This document shows, one piece after another, positions 1 through 9,326 of a stretch of DNA of 64,000 nt. Source of the DNA: Xylanibacter ruminicola (GTDB taxonomy: Bacteria > Bacteroidota > Bacteroidia > Bacteroidales > Bacteroidaceae); contig SUYC01000001.1 in assembly GCA_015060625.1 (NCBI GenBank), positions 310,001-374,000 of the forward strand, read 5' to 3'. The stretch's first letter is position 1, and every line of letters starts with the position of its first letter. The translations under genes were made by a program, and so were the position numbers. The notes beneath the pieces are model-generated. The model was not told the origin of the DNA and ran no database searches. It saw only the letters and a list, made by a program, of their open reading frames with translations.

Positions 1-2
1 TG

Positions 3-479
3 AATATGTTCAGCAAGCCTTATCTGAAGGAGGCTGCTCCCTACCTGTGGTCGCGTGCCCAAGCCCGTCTGCAGGCCAAGAAATTCCGTGAGGCTATTGC
101 CGACATGAACGACTATGAGGAGTTGATGAAGGCCAATGTGAACGATAATTTCTACCACATCCGTCATCAGGCCGAAATAGAGGGACGTTTGTATCAGCAG
201 GCACTCAACGATATCACACGTGCTATCGTGATGAATCCTAAGGAGACTTACTATTATGCCGAGAAGGCTTCGCTGGAAATCCGTGTGGGACTTTACGACA
301 ATGCGATAGCAACGGCTAAGGAGAGCTTGAGCGTTGATGCTAACGACAGCGACGGCTATTTGTTCTTAGGTGTGGCTCAATGCCTGAAAGGCAACAAGAA
401 AGAGGGCATACAAAACCTGCAGAAAGCCAAGGAAATGGGCAATCTGCAGGCAGATAACTTAATCGAGAAATACAAATAA
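3..479 (+). CDS. Tetratricopeptide repeat protein, 5' end cut by window
   Basis: The reading frame enters from the left edge, so only the C-terminal part of about 158 residues is seen. The Met at position 6 is almost certainly internal, because it falls inside a helical repeat (PYLWSRAQARLQAKKFREAI). At least three TPR-like units follow, each with small-large alternation and the YxxA/G-L-Y-A pattern (for example LYQQALNDITRAIVMNP and LYDNAIATAKESLSVDAND). TPR proteins act as protein-protein scaffolds; the partner cannot be read from this fragment. It ends 3 bp before the convergent end of dnaB, with no obvious terminator between them. The remaining domains, signal peptide and length are unknown. 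Confidence 0.8.
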   Translation, partial: NMFSKPYLKEAAPYLWSRAQARLQAKKFREAIADMNDYEELMKANVNDNFYHIRHQAEIEGRLYQQALNDITRAIVMNPKETYYYAEKASLEIRVGLYDNAIATAKESLSVDANDSDGYLFLGVAQCLKGNKKEGIQNLQKAKEMGNLQADNLIEKYK

Positions 480-482
480 CCG

Positions 483-1994
483 TTAGAAAGGTAACGGTTC
501 GTTTGGATCTGACGGAGGCAACGGTGGGTTGTCTCCGTTTATTTTTGATCCCAGAATCTCGCCGCCTCCCAATGGGGCACGGTTCTCGATGGCTTTATCC
601 TCAGGATTCTCGAAACGTGTGAACTCTCCACGGAAAGTGAGCAGCACATCGCCTGTGGCACCCTTACGGTGTTTAGCAATAATAATCTGTGCCATGCCGT
701 GCAGGTCGCGCCCGTTATCATCCTGATAAATATGATAATACTCAGGACGGTGTACAAACAATACCATGTCGGCATCCTGCTCGATAGCTCCCGACTCACG
801 AAGGTCGCTCAACTGCGGGCGCTTTCCTTCCAGTCCCTCACGGCTCTCAACACCACGGTTCAGCTGACTCAAGGCCAGGATAGGAATATTCAACTCCTTA
901 GCCAGTCCCTTCAACGATCGAGAAATCGTCGATACCTCTTCCTGACGGCTGCTGAATCGCATACCGTTGGCGTTCATCAGCTGCAGATAGTCAATCATAA
1001 TCAGCTTTACACCATGTTCGCGAACCAGACGACGTGCCTTGGTGCGCAGTTCGAAGACCGAAAGACCTGGGGTATCGTCGATATATAATGGTGCTCCCAG
1101 CAATTGATTGATATTCTTATCCAATCGCTCCCACTCGTCACGTTGCAACTGACCGTTCAGAATCTTCGAACCCTGAATCTCACAGGCGTTAGAGATTAAT
1201 CGGTTTACCAGCTGAACGTTCGACATTTCTAACGAGAAGAAGGCCATTGGTGTTCGGAGGTCGGCAGCAATGTTCTTAGCCATTGAGAGGGCAAATGAAG
1301 TTTTACCCATCGCAGGACGTCCGGCGATAATCACCAGGTCGGAAGCCTGCCAACCACTGGTCAGGTCGTCGAGTTTAAAGTAACCCGTTGATACACCCGT
1401 TAAACCATCGGTATTCTTAGCTGCATCCTGAATACCCTTTACGGCCAGTGAGATAACTGGGTCGATGGATGTATAGTCCTTCTTCATGTTGTGCTGCGAC
1501 AACTCAAAGAGCGAACCTTCGGCCTCCTGCATCAGGTCTTCTACATCTATTGTCTCGTCGAAGGCTTTGGTTTGAATCATGCTTGCAAACGAGATGAGCT
1601 GACGTGCCAGCGACTTCTGCGCGATGATGTTGGCATGATACTCGATATTGGCTGAAGAGACAACGTTCGAGCTCAGTTCGGCCACATAACCAGGACCACC
1701 TACCTGCTCCAGATTTCCCGACTTGGCCAATTGTTCGGTAACGGTCAGGATATCCACCGGTTTCTCCTCCATACTCAAGTCGCGTATGGCGGCATAAACC
1801 ATCTGATTGCGAGGCTCATAGAAACTTTCAGGACGCAAAATCTCACATACTACTGCGTAAGCATCCTTATCAATCATCAGAGCTCCCAACACAGCCTTTT
1901 CAATCTCTAATGCCTGTGGCTGAAGATGGCCATAGGTAGGATCTACAAGCTGGCTATTACTTTTTCTTCGTCTATTATTTGTTTGTTCTGCCAT
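483..1994 (-). CDS. dnaB: Replicative DNA helicase DnaB
   Basis: A 503-residue hexameric fork helicase that unwinds DNA 5' to 3' and recruits primase. The N-terminal helical DnaB domain occupies roughly residues 25-130 (ALEIEKAVLGALMID...). The RecA-like motor domain follows, with Walker A GRPAMGKTS at 225-233, a Walker B region LIMIDYLQLM, and the motif SQLNRGVE. There is no intein, and length is normal for the family. It is the last gene of a leftward run rarA, TRIC-type membrane protein, dnaB, with only 9 bp to the gene before it, so it is probably co-transcribed from the promoter ahead of rarA. The C-terminal tail is rich in Gly, Pro and Asn. The call is firm. Confidence 0.97.
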   Translation of the reverse strand: MAEQTNNRRRKSNSQLVDPTYGHLQPQALEIEKAVLGALMIDKDAYAVVCEILRPESFYEPRNQMVYAAIRDLSMEEKPVDILTVTEQLAKSGNLEQVGGPGYVAELSSNVVSSANIEYHANIIAQKSLARQLISFASMIQTKAFDETIDVEDLMQEAEGSLFELSQHNMKKDYTSIDPVISLAVKGIQDAAKNTDGLTGVSTGYFKLDDLTSGWQASDLVIIAGRPAMGKTSFALSMAKNIAADLRTPMAFFSLEMSNVQLVNRLISNACEIQGSKILNGQLQRDEWERLDKNINQLLGAPLYIDDTPGLSVFELRTKARRLVREHGVKLIMIDYLQLMNANGMRFSSRQEEVSTISRSLKGLAKELNIPILALSQLNRGVESREGLEGKRPQLSDLRESGAIEQDADMVLFVHRPEYYHIYQDDNGRDLHGMAQIIIAKHRKGATGDVLLTFRGEFTRFENPEDKAIENRAPLGGGEILGSKINGDNPPLPPSDPNEPLPF

Positions 1995-2003
1995 ATTTAT
2001 TAC

Positions 2004-2624
2004 TTATTTTTCTTTCAATACAGGGAGTGAGAGGTGATAACGTACTGCCAGGAAGCGAATTAAACAGGTTGCAATAAAACTCACCACAGCACTAATCTCG
2101 GCTGCTACACCCAGTTCGTGGAGGCCCCAATAGGCCACGCCACCTACCACACACGCCATGGCGTATATCTCCTTATGGAATATCACAGGCTCGTTGTTCA
2201 GTAATACATCACGAATCACACCACCTGCCGAACCGGTGATACAGCCCATGATAATAGCTACCCAGAATGGTTGGTCGAAAGCTAAACTCTTCTGGATACC
2301 AGCTATGGTGAAGAGTGCCAGGCCCAAGGTGTCGAACACAAACCATGCATTCTTCAATGGCTCCATCCATTTGCCGAAAAGTACTACAGTGAGCAATGCC
2401 ACTGCCGTACAAATCAGATAGATAGCGTTGGTCATCCAGAATGGTGTGGTGCCTAACATGACATCGCGGATGGTACCTCCACCAATAGCCACAGCCACAC
2501 CACACACATAACCGCCAAACCAGTCGAAGCGCTTAGCAGCAGCATGCCTGATGCCGGATATTGCAAAGGCAAATGTGCCTAATAACTCTATTAACTTGAT
2601 AATCAATTCCTGATCCATATTCAT
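2004..2624 (-). CDS. TRIC/UPF0126 (YicG-type) membrane protein
   Basis: A 206-residue integral membrane protein of the trimeric intracellular cation channel family (UPF0126). About seven hydrophobic segments are visible, arranged as two related halves. Each half carries the family glycine motif before an arginine-aspartate pair: GGGTIRDVMLG near residue 48 and GGVIRDVLL near 135. Homologues conduct monovalent cations, and some bacterial members have been linked to glycine transport; neither can be assigned here from sequence. Its start lies immediately after the rarA stop codon and its stop is 9 bp before dnaB, so it sits in the middle of a rarA-dnaB transcript, with no evident functional tie to replication. 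Confidence 0.88.
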   Translation of the reverse strand: MNMDQELIIKLIELLGTFAFAISGIRHAAAKRFDWFGGYVCGVAVAIGGGTIRDVMLGTTPFWMTNAIYLICTAVALLTVVLFGKWMEPLKNAWFVFDTLGLALFTIAGIQKSLAFDQPFWVAIIMGCITGSAGGVIRDVLLNNEPVIFHKEIYAMACVVGGVAYWGLHELGVAAEISAVVSFIATCLIRFLAVRYHLSLPVLKEK

Positions 2625-2625
2625 T

Positions 2626-3900
2626 TTAGTCTTCGTATCTTTTTCCCCAATAGTTCACCATGCGTTGGTATAATTTCTCTTCGGTAGGATTATGCTGCCC
2701 GTGCCAGATGCGTTCGTCTTTCAGAGCATCGGGCATATACTGCTGCGGCGTGAAATGTCCTGCATAGTCGTGCGGATACTTATAGCCGTCGTGATATCCT
2801 AAATCTTTCATCAACTGTGTAGGCGCATTACGGATGGGTAGCGGCACTGGCTGATTACCTGTACGGCGTACCAAGTCGAGTGCTGCATCAACGCCTAAGT
2901 AGGCGCTGTTGCTCTTTGGCGATGTGGCCAGATAAACAGTAGCCTCGGCTAAAGGAATCCTACCTTCGGGCCAACCAATCTTCATCACAGCATCGAATGC
3001 AGCATTGGCTAAAAGCAAGGCATTGGGATTGGCTAGTCCGATATCCTCCGAAGCGCTGATAACTAATCGGCGGGCTATGAACTGTGGGTCTTCACCACCT
3101 TCAATCATACGTGCCAGCCAATAAAGTGCGGCATCAGGGTCAGAACCTCGGATACTTTTGATAAAGGCCGATATGATATCGTAGTGCATTTCGCCATCCT
3201 TGTCATAAGCTAATGGGTTCTGCTGCAGGCGATTCACAACTTTTTCATCGGTTATAACCACTTCGTTGTCGGCTTCGGCTTCAACGACTAACTCTAAGAT
3301 ATTCAGAAGCTTACGTGCGTCGCCTCCACTGTATCTTAACATCGCGCTTGTTTCCTGAAGAACGATATTTCGCTCCTTCAGAATGGCATCGGTATGGATA
3401 GCACGCTCAAGCAGTTTCAGCAGATCATCCTTCTGTAGCGATTTAAGCACATAGAGTTGACAACGCGACAGTAACGGACGTATCACCTCGAACGATGGAT
3501 TTTCGGTAGTGGCGCCAATCAGAGTCACAATACCCTTCTCAACAGCTCCTAACAGCGAGTCCTGTTGCGACTTTGAGAATCGGTGTATCTCGTCAATAAA
3601 TAAAATAGGTGATGCCTCGTTAAAGAATCTGCCCTTTTGTGCCCGTTCAATGACTTCGCGCACATCCTTCACTCCACTCGTAACAGCCGAGAGTGTGTAG
3701 AAGGGCGTTTCTAACTTGTGGGCGATAATCTGAGCCAGGGTGGTTTTTCCCACTCCTGGAGGTCCCCAAAGGATAAACGAAGGTATGCGTCCTGCGTCAA
3801 TCATCTTACGCAGAACAGCTCCCTCACCCACCAGATGTTCTTGTCCGATATACTCATCTAAAGTGCGTGGACGCAGTCTTTCAGCTAAAGGTTGTGCCAT
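2626..3900 (-). CDS. rarA: Replication-associated recombination protein A (RarA/MgsA), AAA+ ATPase
   Basis: A 424-residue clamp-loader-like AAA+ ATPase that acts at stalled forks. It shows Walker A GPPGVGKTT near residue 46, Walker B FIDEIHRFSKSQQD, sensor 1 GATTENPSFE and an arginine finger region LSRCQ. The MgsA C-terminal tetramerisation region follows, including SIRGSDPDAALYWLARM and the YKYPHDY segment. Length is typical. It is the first gene of a leftward operon with the TRIC-type protein and dnaB. A TAnnTTTG box at 3918-3911 on the minus strand would place the transcript start only about six bases ahead of this ATG, so the mRNA is probably almost leaderless. Confidence 0.96.
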   Translation of the reverse strand: MAQPLAERLRPRTLDEYIGQEHLVGEGAVLRKMIDAGRIPSFILWGPPGVGKTTLAQIIAHKLETPFYTLSAVTSGVKDVREVIERAQKGRFFNEASPILFIDEIHRFSKSQQDSLLGAVEKGIVTLIGATTENPSFEVIRPLLSRCQLYVLKSLQKDDLLKLLERAIHTDAILKERNIVLQETSAMLRYSGGDARKLLNILELVVEAEADNEVVITDEKVVNRLQQNPLAYDKDGEMHYDIISAFIKSIRGSDPDAALYWLARMIEGGEDPQFIARRLVISASEDIGLANPNALLLANAAFDAVMKIGWPEGRIPLAEATVYLATSPKSNSAYLGVDAALDLVRRTGNQPVPLPIRNAPTQLMKDLGYHDGYKYPHDYAGHFTPQQYMPDALKDERIWHGQHNPTEEKLYQRMVNYWGKRYED

Positions 3901-3910
3901 AATTCGGGCA

Positions 3911-3918
3911 CAAAGTTA
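3911..3918 (-). promoter_or_regulatory. Promoter -7 box for rarA
   Basis: Reads TAACTTTG on the minus strand, matching TAnnTTTG. It ends about 10 bp before the rarA ATG, so the 5' UTR is very short. It diverges from the promoter of the gene at 4011. Confidence 0.75.
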
Positions 3919-3981
3919 CGCTAAATTGCGAAAATTACAAAAAATAATGGCTAAAAACTTGCGAATAAAAAATAAAGTGGT

Positions 3982-3989
3982 TACATTTG
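3982..3989 (+). promoter_or_regulatory. Promoter -7 box for the gene at 4011
   Basis: TACATTTG followed by GCAC, 21 bp before the ATG at 4011; a clean match to the Bacteroidota -7 consensus. Confidence 0.75.
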
Positions 3990-4010
3990 CACAAAATTTA
4001 GTAGAATAAT

Positions 4011-4835
4011 ATGGCAAGAACAAAACAACAACAACCGGAAAGTAATCCGTCGTTATCAATTAAGTCTGTAACAAAGAGTAGTGTTTGGGACATTCAGGAG
4101 AATGATGTCTTCCGTATGTGGGAGGCTGCTTGCAAGGATGCCGAAGTAAAGGAAAACGTAAAGCACTACATACAAGTTTTCAAGAGCGCTTTCTTTATCG
4201 AGGATCTTCGCGACGATTCTGCTCCTATCCGCAAGAGTTACGAAGCTCGTGGTTATAAAGTAGCCACTATTAAGTTCGACGACAACATGAAATTCATCTG
4301 GGCCATCAAGAAGCGTCCTATCAGTCGTGTCACCGATTTAACTTACGAGAATATTCGTCATATCTCAGCTACACAGTTGCTCGAGGTTATCGATCGTAAC
4401 TTTGGTGGTGGCTGGGATTCACTCTCACAGTCGATTCAAGACATAATCCAGAGTGGTTTCGATATCTCTACCACTACCCTTCCTAAGGACCGTTTGCACA
4501 AGAAAGGCGGTATGTACGAGAAGAAGGTAGAGGATGGTTACGAGGTTCTGGAGGTAGCCAAAGGTGGCTGGGTTGAGGCTATCTTTGCTAAACTGAAGCC
4601 CGAGGAGATCAAACTGCGTATGCAAGTTCGCAATGGCGAAGATGAAGATTTTGATGAGGACGACGACTCTGATGTAATCGTTGAAGACAACTACAGCTCA
4701 CATGATGAGGAAGATGAGGAGGTAGATGGACCAAACGATGAGGATATCACCGAGGATAACTACTCGACAATGATGGACCTTGGCGACGAATCTGACGAGG
4801 AAAACTCTGAGATCATCGACTTCGCAGAGGAATAA
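4011..4835 (+). CDS. Conserved-looking hypothetical protein with long acidic C-terminal tail
   Basis: A 274-residue protein whose family I do not recognise. It has no signal peptide and no transmembrane segment, so it is probably cytoplasmic. Residues 1-205 look like a folded mixed alpha/beta region with charged helices (DVFRMWEAACKDAEVKENV) and the segment FAKLKPEEIKLRMQVRNGED. From about residue 205 on, the chain is dominated by Asp and Glu (runs such as EDFDEDDDSD and HDEEDEEVDG), an intrinsically disordered polyanionic tail of the kind seen in nucleic-acid mimics, chaperones and basic-protein binders. It has its own promoter at 3982 and is followed 45 bp later by hppA, possibly in the same transcript. 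The function is unknown. Confidence 0.85.
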   Translation: MARTKQQQPESNPSLSIKSVTKSSVWDIQENDVFRMWEAACKDAEVKENVKHYIQVFKSAFFIEDLRDDSAPIRKSYEARGYKVATIKFDDNMKFIWAIKKRPISRVTDLTYENIRHISATQLLEVIDRNFGGGWDSLSQSIQDIIQSGFDISTTTLPKDRLHKKGGMYEKKVEDGYEVLEVAKGGWVEAIFAKLKPEEIKLRMQVRNGEDEDFDEDDDSDVIVEDNYSSHDEEDEEVDGPNDEDITEDNYSTMMDLGDESDEENSEIIDFAEE

Positions 4836-4880
4836 AGTGCGCGTTCACTAAACAACAACCCAATAAAACTAAAACCTATT

Positions 4881-7067
4881 ATGATGATTCCTCAAGTATT
4901 CTGGCTGGTGCCCATCGCATCGATCGTGGCATTAGGTATGGCGTACTATTTCTTCACTCAGATGATGAAAGCCGATGAGGGTACGCCGCGAATGAAAGAA
5001 ATTGCGCTCTATGTGCGCAAAGGTGCTATGGCCTATTTAAAGCAGCAGTACAAAGTAGTTGGCATTGTGTTTGCGGTACTCTGCGTGCTGTTTGCCTTTA
5101 TGGCCTACGGCTTAAATGTTCAGAATCCCTGGGTGCCGTTTGCCTTCCTGACGGGCGGTTTCTTCTCGGGACTGGCAGGTTTCTTTGGCATGAAGACAGC
5201 TACCTATGCTTCGGCGCGTACAGCTAATGCCGCCCGTGAGAGTTTGGATGCTGGCTTGAAGATTGCTTTCCGTTCGGGAGCTGTTATGGGACTCACTGTA
5301 GTAGGTCTTGGTTTGCTTGATATTGCCATCTGGTTCGTAGTGCTTAATCACTTCGATGGCGATGGCTTAATTTCTATTACCACAACGATGCTTACCTTTG
5401 GCATGGGTGCTTCAACTCAGGCGCTGTTTGCGCGTGTGGGTGGTGGTATCTATACTAAGGCAGCCGACGTTGGTGCCGATATCGTTGGTAAGGTTGAGGC
5501 TGATATACCAGAGGACGATCCGCGTAACCCCGCTACCATTGCTGATAACGTAGGCGATAATGTAGGCGACGTGGCTGGTATGGGTGCTGACTTGTACGAG
5601 AGCTATTGTGGCTCGGTATTATCTACAGCCGCACTTGGTGCAGCAGCCTTTGGTGTAGCTGGGCTCGAGATTCAGCTCAAAGCTGTTATCGCCCCCATGC
5701 TGATTGCCGCTGTTGGCGTGTTCCTTTCGTTGCTTGGCATCTTCCTGGTTCGTACCAAGGAAGGCGCTACCATGAAGGATCTTCTGCGTTCACTCTCGGT
5801 AGGTACCAATGTAAGTGCCATCCTGATTGCTGCCGCTACCTTCTGCATCTTGTATCTGCTTGATATTCAGAATTGGCTGGGACTCTCGTTCTCGGTTATC
5901 TCAGGTTTGGCAGCTGGCGTTATCATCGGTCAGGCTACTGAGTATTACACGTCGCATAGCTATAAGCCTACCCAGAAGATTTCGGAGGCAGGTCAGACAG
6001 GTGCTGCAACAGTCATCATCAAAGGTATCGGTACTGGTATGATTTCTACCTGTATCCCCGTTATTACCATTGGTGTAGCCATCATGCTTAGCTATCTGTG
6101 TGCTAACGGTTTCGACCTTTCGATGTCATCCACTTCACTGGCTCACGGTCTTTATGGTGTCGGTATTGCTGCTGTAGGTATGCTCTCGACTTTAGGTATT
6201 ACCTTGGCTACCGACGCTTACGGACCTATAGCTGATAATGCAGGCGGTAATGCTGAGATGTCGAGTCTGGGTGAAGAGGTTCGTCATCGAACCGATGCCC
6301 TTGATGCCCTTGGCAACACCACTGCTGCAACCGGTAAGGGTTTTGCTATCGGTTCGGCTGCACTCACTGCTTTAGCGCTGTTAGCTTCTTATATCGAAGA
6401 GATTAAGATTGCTATGACACGTGCTGGCGTGATGATGGAGAACGTGAAAGGCGAATTGATTTCGGCTGCTGATGCCAGTATCCTCGACTTCATGAACTTC
6501 TTCCAGGTGAACCTGATGAATCCTAAAGTGATTGTTGGTGCCTTTGTTGGTGCGATGGCTGCCTTCCTGTTCTGTGGTATGACGATGGAAGCTGTTGGAC
6601 GTGCTGCCGAGAAGATGGTGCAGGAGGTTCGTCGACAGTTCCGCGAGATAGCAGGCATTCTCGAAGGTACAGGTACGCCCGATTATGGTCGTTGTGTTGA
6701 AATCTCTACCCGTGCTGCTCAGCACGAAATGATTATCCCATCTGTTCTGGCCATTCTTATTCCTATCATTGTTGGTTGCGTGCTGGGTGTTGCCGGCGTG
6801 CTCGGACTGCTGGTAGGTGGACTGGCTGGCGGCTTTACTTTAGCTGTGTTTATGGCTAATGCCGGTGGCGCTTGGGATAATGCTAAGAAGAATATCGAAG
6901 AGGGAGCCTTTGGCGGTAAGGGTTCGTTTGCTCATAAGGCCTGCATCGTAGGCGATACCGTTGGCGATCCCTTCAAGGATACCTCAGGCCCGTCGCTCAA
7001 CATTCTGATTAAGCTGATGTCGATGGTCAGCATCGTGATGGCGGGTCTCACCGTAGCATTTATGTAA
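4881..7067 (+). CDS. hppA: Membrane-bound ion-pumping pyrophosphatase HppA, K+-dependent type
   Basis: A 728-residue polytopic membrane pyrophosphatase. It hydrolyses PPi and drives Na+ and/or H+ across the inner membrane. The substrate-binding signature is complete (DVGADIVGKVEADIPEDD followed by PRNPATIADNVGDNVGD), and the second acidic cluster near the C terminus is present (GDTVGDPFKDTSGPS). The segment GNTTAATGKG has Ala where K+-independent enzymes carry Lys, which by family knowledge marks a K+-dependent enzyme. Family members in Bacteroides are known to pump Na+ alone or Na+ with H+; which applies here cannot be decided by eye. Start: two adjacent ATG codons at 4881 and 4884, of which the first is annotated. 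The M15 peptidase follows within 4 bp. Confidence 0.96.
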   Translation: MMIPQVFWLVPIASIVALGMAYYFFTQMMKADEGTPRMKEIALYVRKGAMAYLKQQYKVVGIVFAVLCVLFAFMAYGLNVQNPWVPFAFLTGGFFSGLAGFFGMKTATYASARTANAARESLDAGLKIAFRSGAVMGLTVVGLGLLDIAIWFVVLNHFDGDGLISITTTMLTFGMGASTQALFARVGGGIYTKAADVGADIVGKVEADIPEDDPRNPATIADNVGDNVGDVAGMGADLYESYCGSVLSTAALGAAAFGVAGLEIQLKAVIAPMLIAAVGVFLSLLGIFLVRTKEGATMKDLLRSLSVGTNVSAILIAAATFCILYLLDIQNWLGLSFSVISGLAAGVIIGQATEYYTSHSYKPTQKISEAGQTGAATVIIKGIGTGMISTCIPVITIGVAIMLSYLCANGFDLSMSSTSLAHGLYGVGIAAVGMLSTLGITLATDAYGPIADNAGGNAEMSSLGEEVRHRTDALDALGNTTAATGKGFAIGSAALTALALLASYIEEIKIAMTRAGVMMENVKGELISAADASILDFMNFFQVNLMNPKVIVGAFVGAMAAFLFCGMTMEAVGRAAEKMVQEVRRQFREIAGILEGTGTPDYGRCVEISTRAAQHEMIIPSVLAILIPIIVGCVLGVAGVLGLLVGGLAGGFTLAVFMANAGGAWDNAKKNIEEGAFGGKGSFAHKACIVGDTVGDPFKDTSGPSLNILIKLMSMVSIVMAGLTVAFM

Positions 7068-7070
7068 TTT

Positions 7071-7724
7071 ATGATAATGAAGCAACTACTTACTACATTC
7101 ATCCTCTGGCTTTGTTGCACATTAGGTGCACAAAGCCAGATTTTTACCTCTACATCTATTCCCGATAGCGTGTGGCAAACCATGCAGGGCAAATCTTGGC
7201 ATGATAATCCTTATATCAAGCGTAGCGACCTGCGTTACCTTAGGATTTCGCATTACGATCTTGAGGGTCGTACCCATGTGGGCGAGATGGTTTGTAACAA
7301 ACTGATAGCTGAGAAACTGTTGGCGATATTCCGCGAATTGTATCAGGCCCACTACCCTATCCAACAGATGCGCCTGCCTGATGTGTACGATGCCGACGAT
7401 GAACGTCAGATGCGTGCTAACAACACCAGCTGCTTTTGCTATCGTAACATCTCAGGTCAGAAGAATCTGTCGAAACATGCCCGTGGATTGGCGGTAGATA
7501 TTAACACGCTGTATAATCCATACGTACGTTACAGCAAAAAGAATGGCAGTCAGATTGTCGAACCTGCCACTGCCAAGAAGTATGCCAACCGAAAGGCTGA
7601 TTTTCCTTATAAGATTACCCGTAATGATCTGTGCTATAAGCTGTTTACCAAATATGGCTTTAGCTGGGGAGGTGCCTGGCGTAGCCTGAAAGATTACCAG
7701 CATTTTGAGTTTACTGGGCGTTAA
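7071..7724 (+). CDS. Exported M15-family peptidase (D-Ala-D-Ala carboxypeptidase-like)
   Basis: A 217-residue secreted protein with an N-terminal signal peptide (MKQLLTTFILWLCCTLGAQS; cleavage probably after AQS). The C-terminal half carries the M15C zinc-peptidase pattern: SKHARGLAVDIN supplies a His and an Asp ligand, and HFEF at the end supplies the last His. These enzymes cleave peptidoglycan stem peptides in the periplasm. The ATG-ATA-ATG start offers two possible Met codons. Its 3' end overlaps by 14 bp the convergent gene for an S11 carboxypeptidase, so two different peptidoglycan peptidases meet tail to tail without an intervening terminator. Confidence 0.88.
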   Translation: MIMKQLLTTFILWLCCTLGAQSQIFTSTSIPDSVWQTMQGKSWHDNPYIKRSDLRYLRISHYDLEGRTHVGEMVCNKLIAEKLLAIFRELYQAHYPIQQMRLPDVYDADDERQMRANNTSCFCYRNISGQKNLSKHARGLAVDINTLYNPYVRYSKKNGSQIVEPATAKKYANRKADFPYKITRNDLCYKLFTKYGFSWGGAWRSLKDYQHFEFTGR

Positions 7725-8655
7725 CACGCTGACGGTAAGTATCCATCACACGGAACCCATAATCAAGCAATGCGGCCGATTCGGTGAATCGTGTCGCATG
7801 TTTTTTGCTATGCAATAGTACCAGCATCAGTGTGTGTCCATTTCTTGTAGCTGCCGAAGCCAGACAGTAGCCAGCCTGATTGGTAAAGCCCGTTTTAATG
7901 CCTATACAGCCCTCGTACGTATGCAGCAGGGCATTCGAATTCCTGCATGCCAAATGGCGTCCGTCGGTTAATGGAATATCCCGTTCAGCAGTACCCACGA
8001 TGCCTGCAAACATCGTGTCGCGCATGGCATAGCGAGCCAGCTTTATCAAGTCGGCTGCACTACTAAAGTTGTTGTCGTTTGGCATGCCGTTAGGGTTGGC
8101 AAAGTGCGTACTGTCCATTCCTAAGTACTGTGCTTTCTGGTTCATCAGATCGTAGAATCGCAACGTGTCGCCACCCACATGTTGGGCTATCGCGTAGGCT
8201 GCGTCGTTATCGCTAATCATCATCATCTCGTATATCAGGTCGTGCATCACATAGCCATCGCCAAGTCGTACGCGCGAATCCCTGTTGATATACACATCAC
8301 TGGTGATATCGATACTATCGCTCAGATTGCCTTTCTCTAATGCAATCAGAGCGGTCATCATCTTGGTAATCGACGCCATATAGCGACGCTCGTAACCATG
8401 TTTTTCGCTGATAACGATGCCTGTCGAGTCGTCAACCAGCATCCACGCATCGGCAGTAAGCGAATCCAGTTTTGTGCGTCCCACGATTGAATCAGGATTC
8501 AGTACAGTTCGCAGCGAAGTGGTGTCGAGATGGCTGATTTGCTCCAGTCGGATTTGTTCGGGTGTTAGTTCTATCTTATCGTCGCCTCTTCCAAACCGAC
8601 ACGATGCCAACATTGCTGTTAGCATCACGAAAGGTATGATATATGTCTTTTTCAT
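7711..8655 (-). CDS. Lipoprotein D-alanyl-D-alanine carboxypeptidase (S11 family, DacA-like)
   Basis: A 314-residue penicillin-binding peptidase that removes the terminal D-Ala from peptidoglycan stems. All three active-site motifs are present: SITK at about 95-98, SDN at 148-150 and KTG at 254-256. The N terminus is a lipoprotein signal with lipobox LASC, so the mature protein is probably lipid-anchored, unlike E. coli DacA, which uses a C-terminal amphipathic helix; no such helix is seen here. The chain ends soon after the catalytic domain (length short for DacA, normal for compact S11 proteins). It is convergent with the M15 peptidase (14-bp overlap) and divergent from ruvC. Confidence 0.93.
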   Translation of the reverse strand: MKKTYIIPFVMLTAMLASCRFGRGDDKIELTPEQIRLEQISHLDTTSLRTVLNPDSIVGRTKLDSLTADAWMLVDDSTGIVISEKHGYERRYMASITKMMTALIALEKGNLSDSIDITSDVYINRDSRVRLGDGYVMHDLIYEMMMISDNDAAYAIAQHVGGDTLRFYDLMNQKAQYLGMDSTHFANPNGMPNDNNFSSAADLIKLARYAMRDTMFAGIVGTAERDIPLTDGRHLACRNSNALLHTYEGCIGIKTGFTNQAGYCLASAATRNGHTLMLVLLHSKKHATRFTESAALLDYGFRVMDTYRQRVNAQ

Positions 8656-8740
8656 GTGAAATACTTACTATTTTGCTTTTTTTTGCCCGCAAAGGTACAC
8701 TTTTTTTCGTTAAAAACGCCCTTTTTATCGCATTTTTACT

Positions 8741-8748
8741 TAACTTTG
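8741..8748 (+). promoter_or_regulatory. Promoter -7 box for ruvC, nearly leaderless
   Basis: TAACTTTG ends only 8 bp before the ruvC ATG at 8757, predicting a 5' UTR of about four bases. Confidence 0.7.
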
Positions 8749-8756
8749 CAGCAGAA

Positions 8757-9326
8757 ATGGAAAAGATAATACTTGGGATTGACCCTGGAACCAATCTGAT
8801 GGGTTACGGATTACTGAAGGTGGTGGACGGCAAAGCGCAGATGATGACGATGGGTGTTATCGATTTGCGTAAGTTTCCTGATGCCTATCTGAAGTTGGGT
8901 CATATCTTTGAACGTGTTACTGGCATTATCGACGGTTTTCTACCCGATGAGATGGCTATCGAGGCTCCTTTCTTCGGTAAGAATGTTCAGTCGATGCTGA
9001 AGCTGGGACGTGCACAGGGCACTGCGATAGCTGCTGCTGTGCATCATGGCGTTCCTATTCATGAGTATGCTCCTATGAAGATAAAAATGGCGCTTACCGG
9101 TATTGGTAGTGCCTCGAAGGAACAGGTGGCAGGCATGTTGCAGCGCCTGCTCAAGATACCTAACGACGAGATGGGTAAGTATATGGACGCCACAGATGCG
9201 CTCGCTGCTGCCTATTGTCATTACCTTCAGATGGGACGCCCGGAGAGCGATGTGAAATATCGTGGCTGGAAGGACTTTGTTAATAAGAACCAAAATAAAG
9301 TGTCAAAGAGGAAATCGAATTCATGA
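8757..9326 (+). CDS. ruvC: Holliday junction endodeoxyribonuclease RuvC
   Basis: A 189-residue resolvase that cleaves four-way junctions with RuvAB. The catalytic acidic residues are visible: Asp in GIDPGT near the N terminus, Glu in [10 protein letters not shown], and the paired acidic residues of [12 protein letters not shown] near residue 145. The GRAQG motif is also present. Start: the open frame runs upstream to 8643, but the promoter box at 8741-8748 and the family N terminus ([12 protein letters not shown]) fix the ATG at 8757. The final codons overlap the next gene as ATGA, indicating translational coupling. The C-terminal basic tail ([14 protein letters not shown]) extends slightly beyond the E. 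coli length. Confidence 0.96.
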   Translation: MEKIILGIDPGTNLMGYGLLKVVDGKAQMMTMGVIDLRKFPDAYLKLGHIFERVTGIIDGFLPDEMAIEAPFFGKNVQSMLKLGRAQGTAIAAAVHHGVPIHEYAPMKIKMALTGIGSASKEQVAGMLQRLLKIPNDEMGKYMDATDALAAAYCHYLQMGRPESDVKYRGWKDFVNKNQNKVSKRKSNS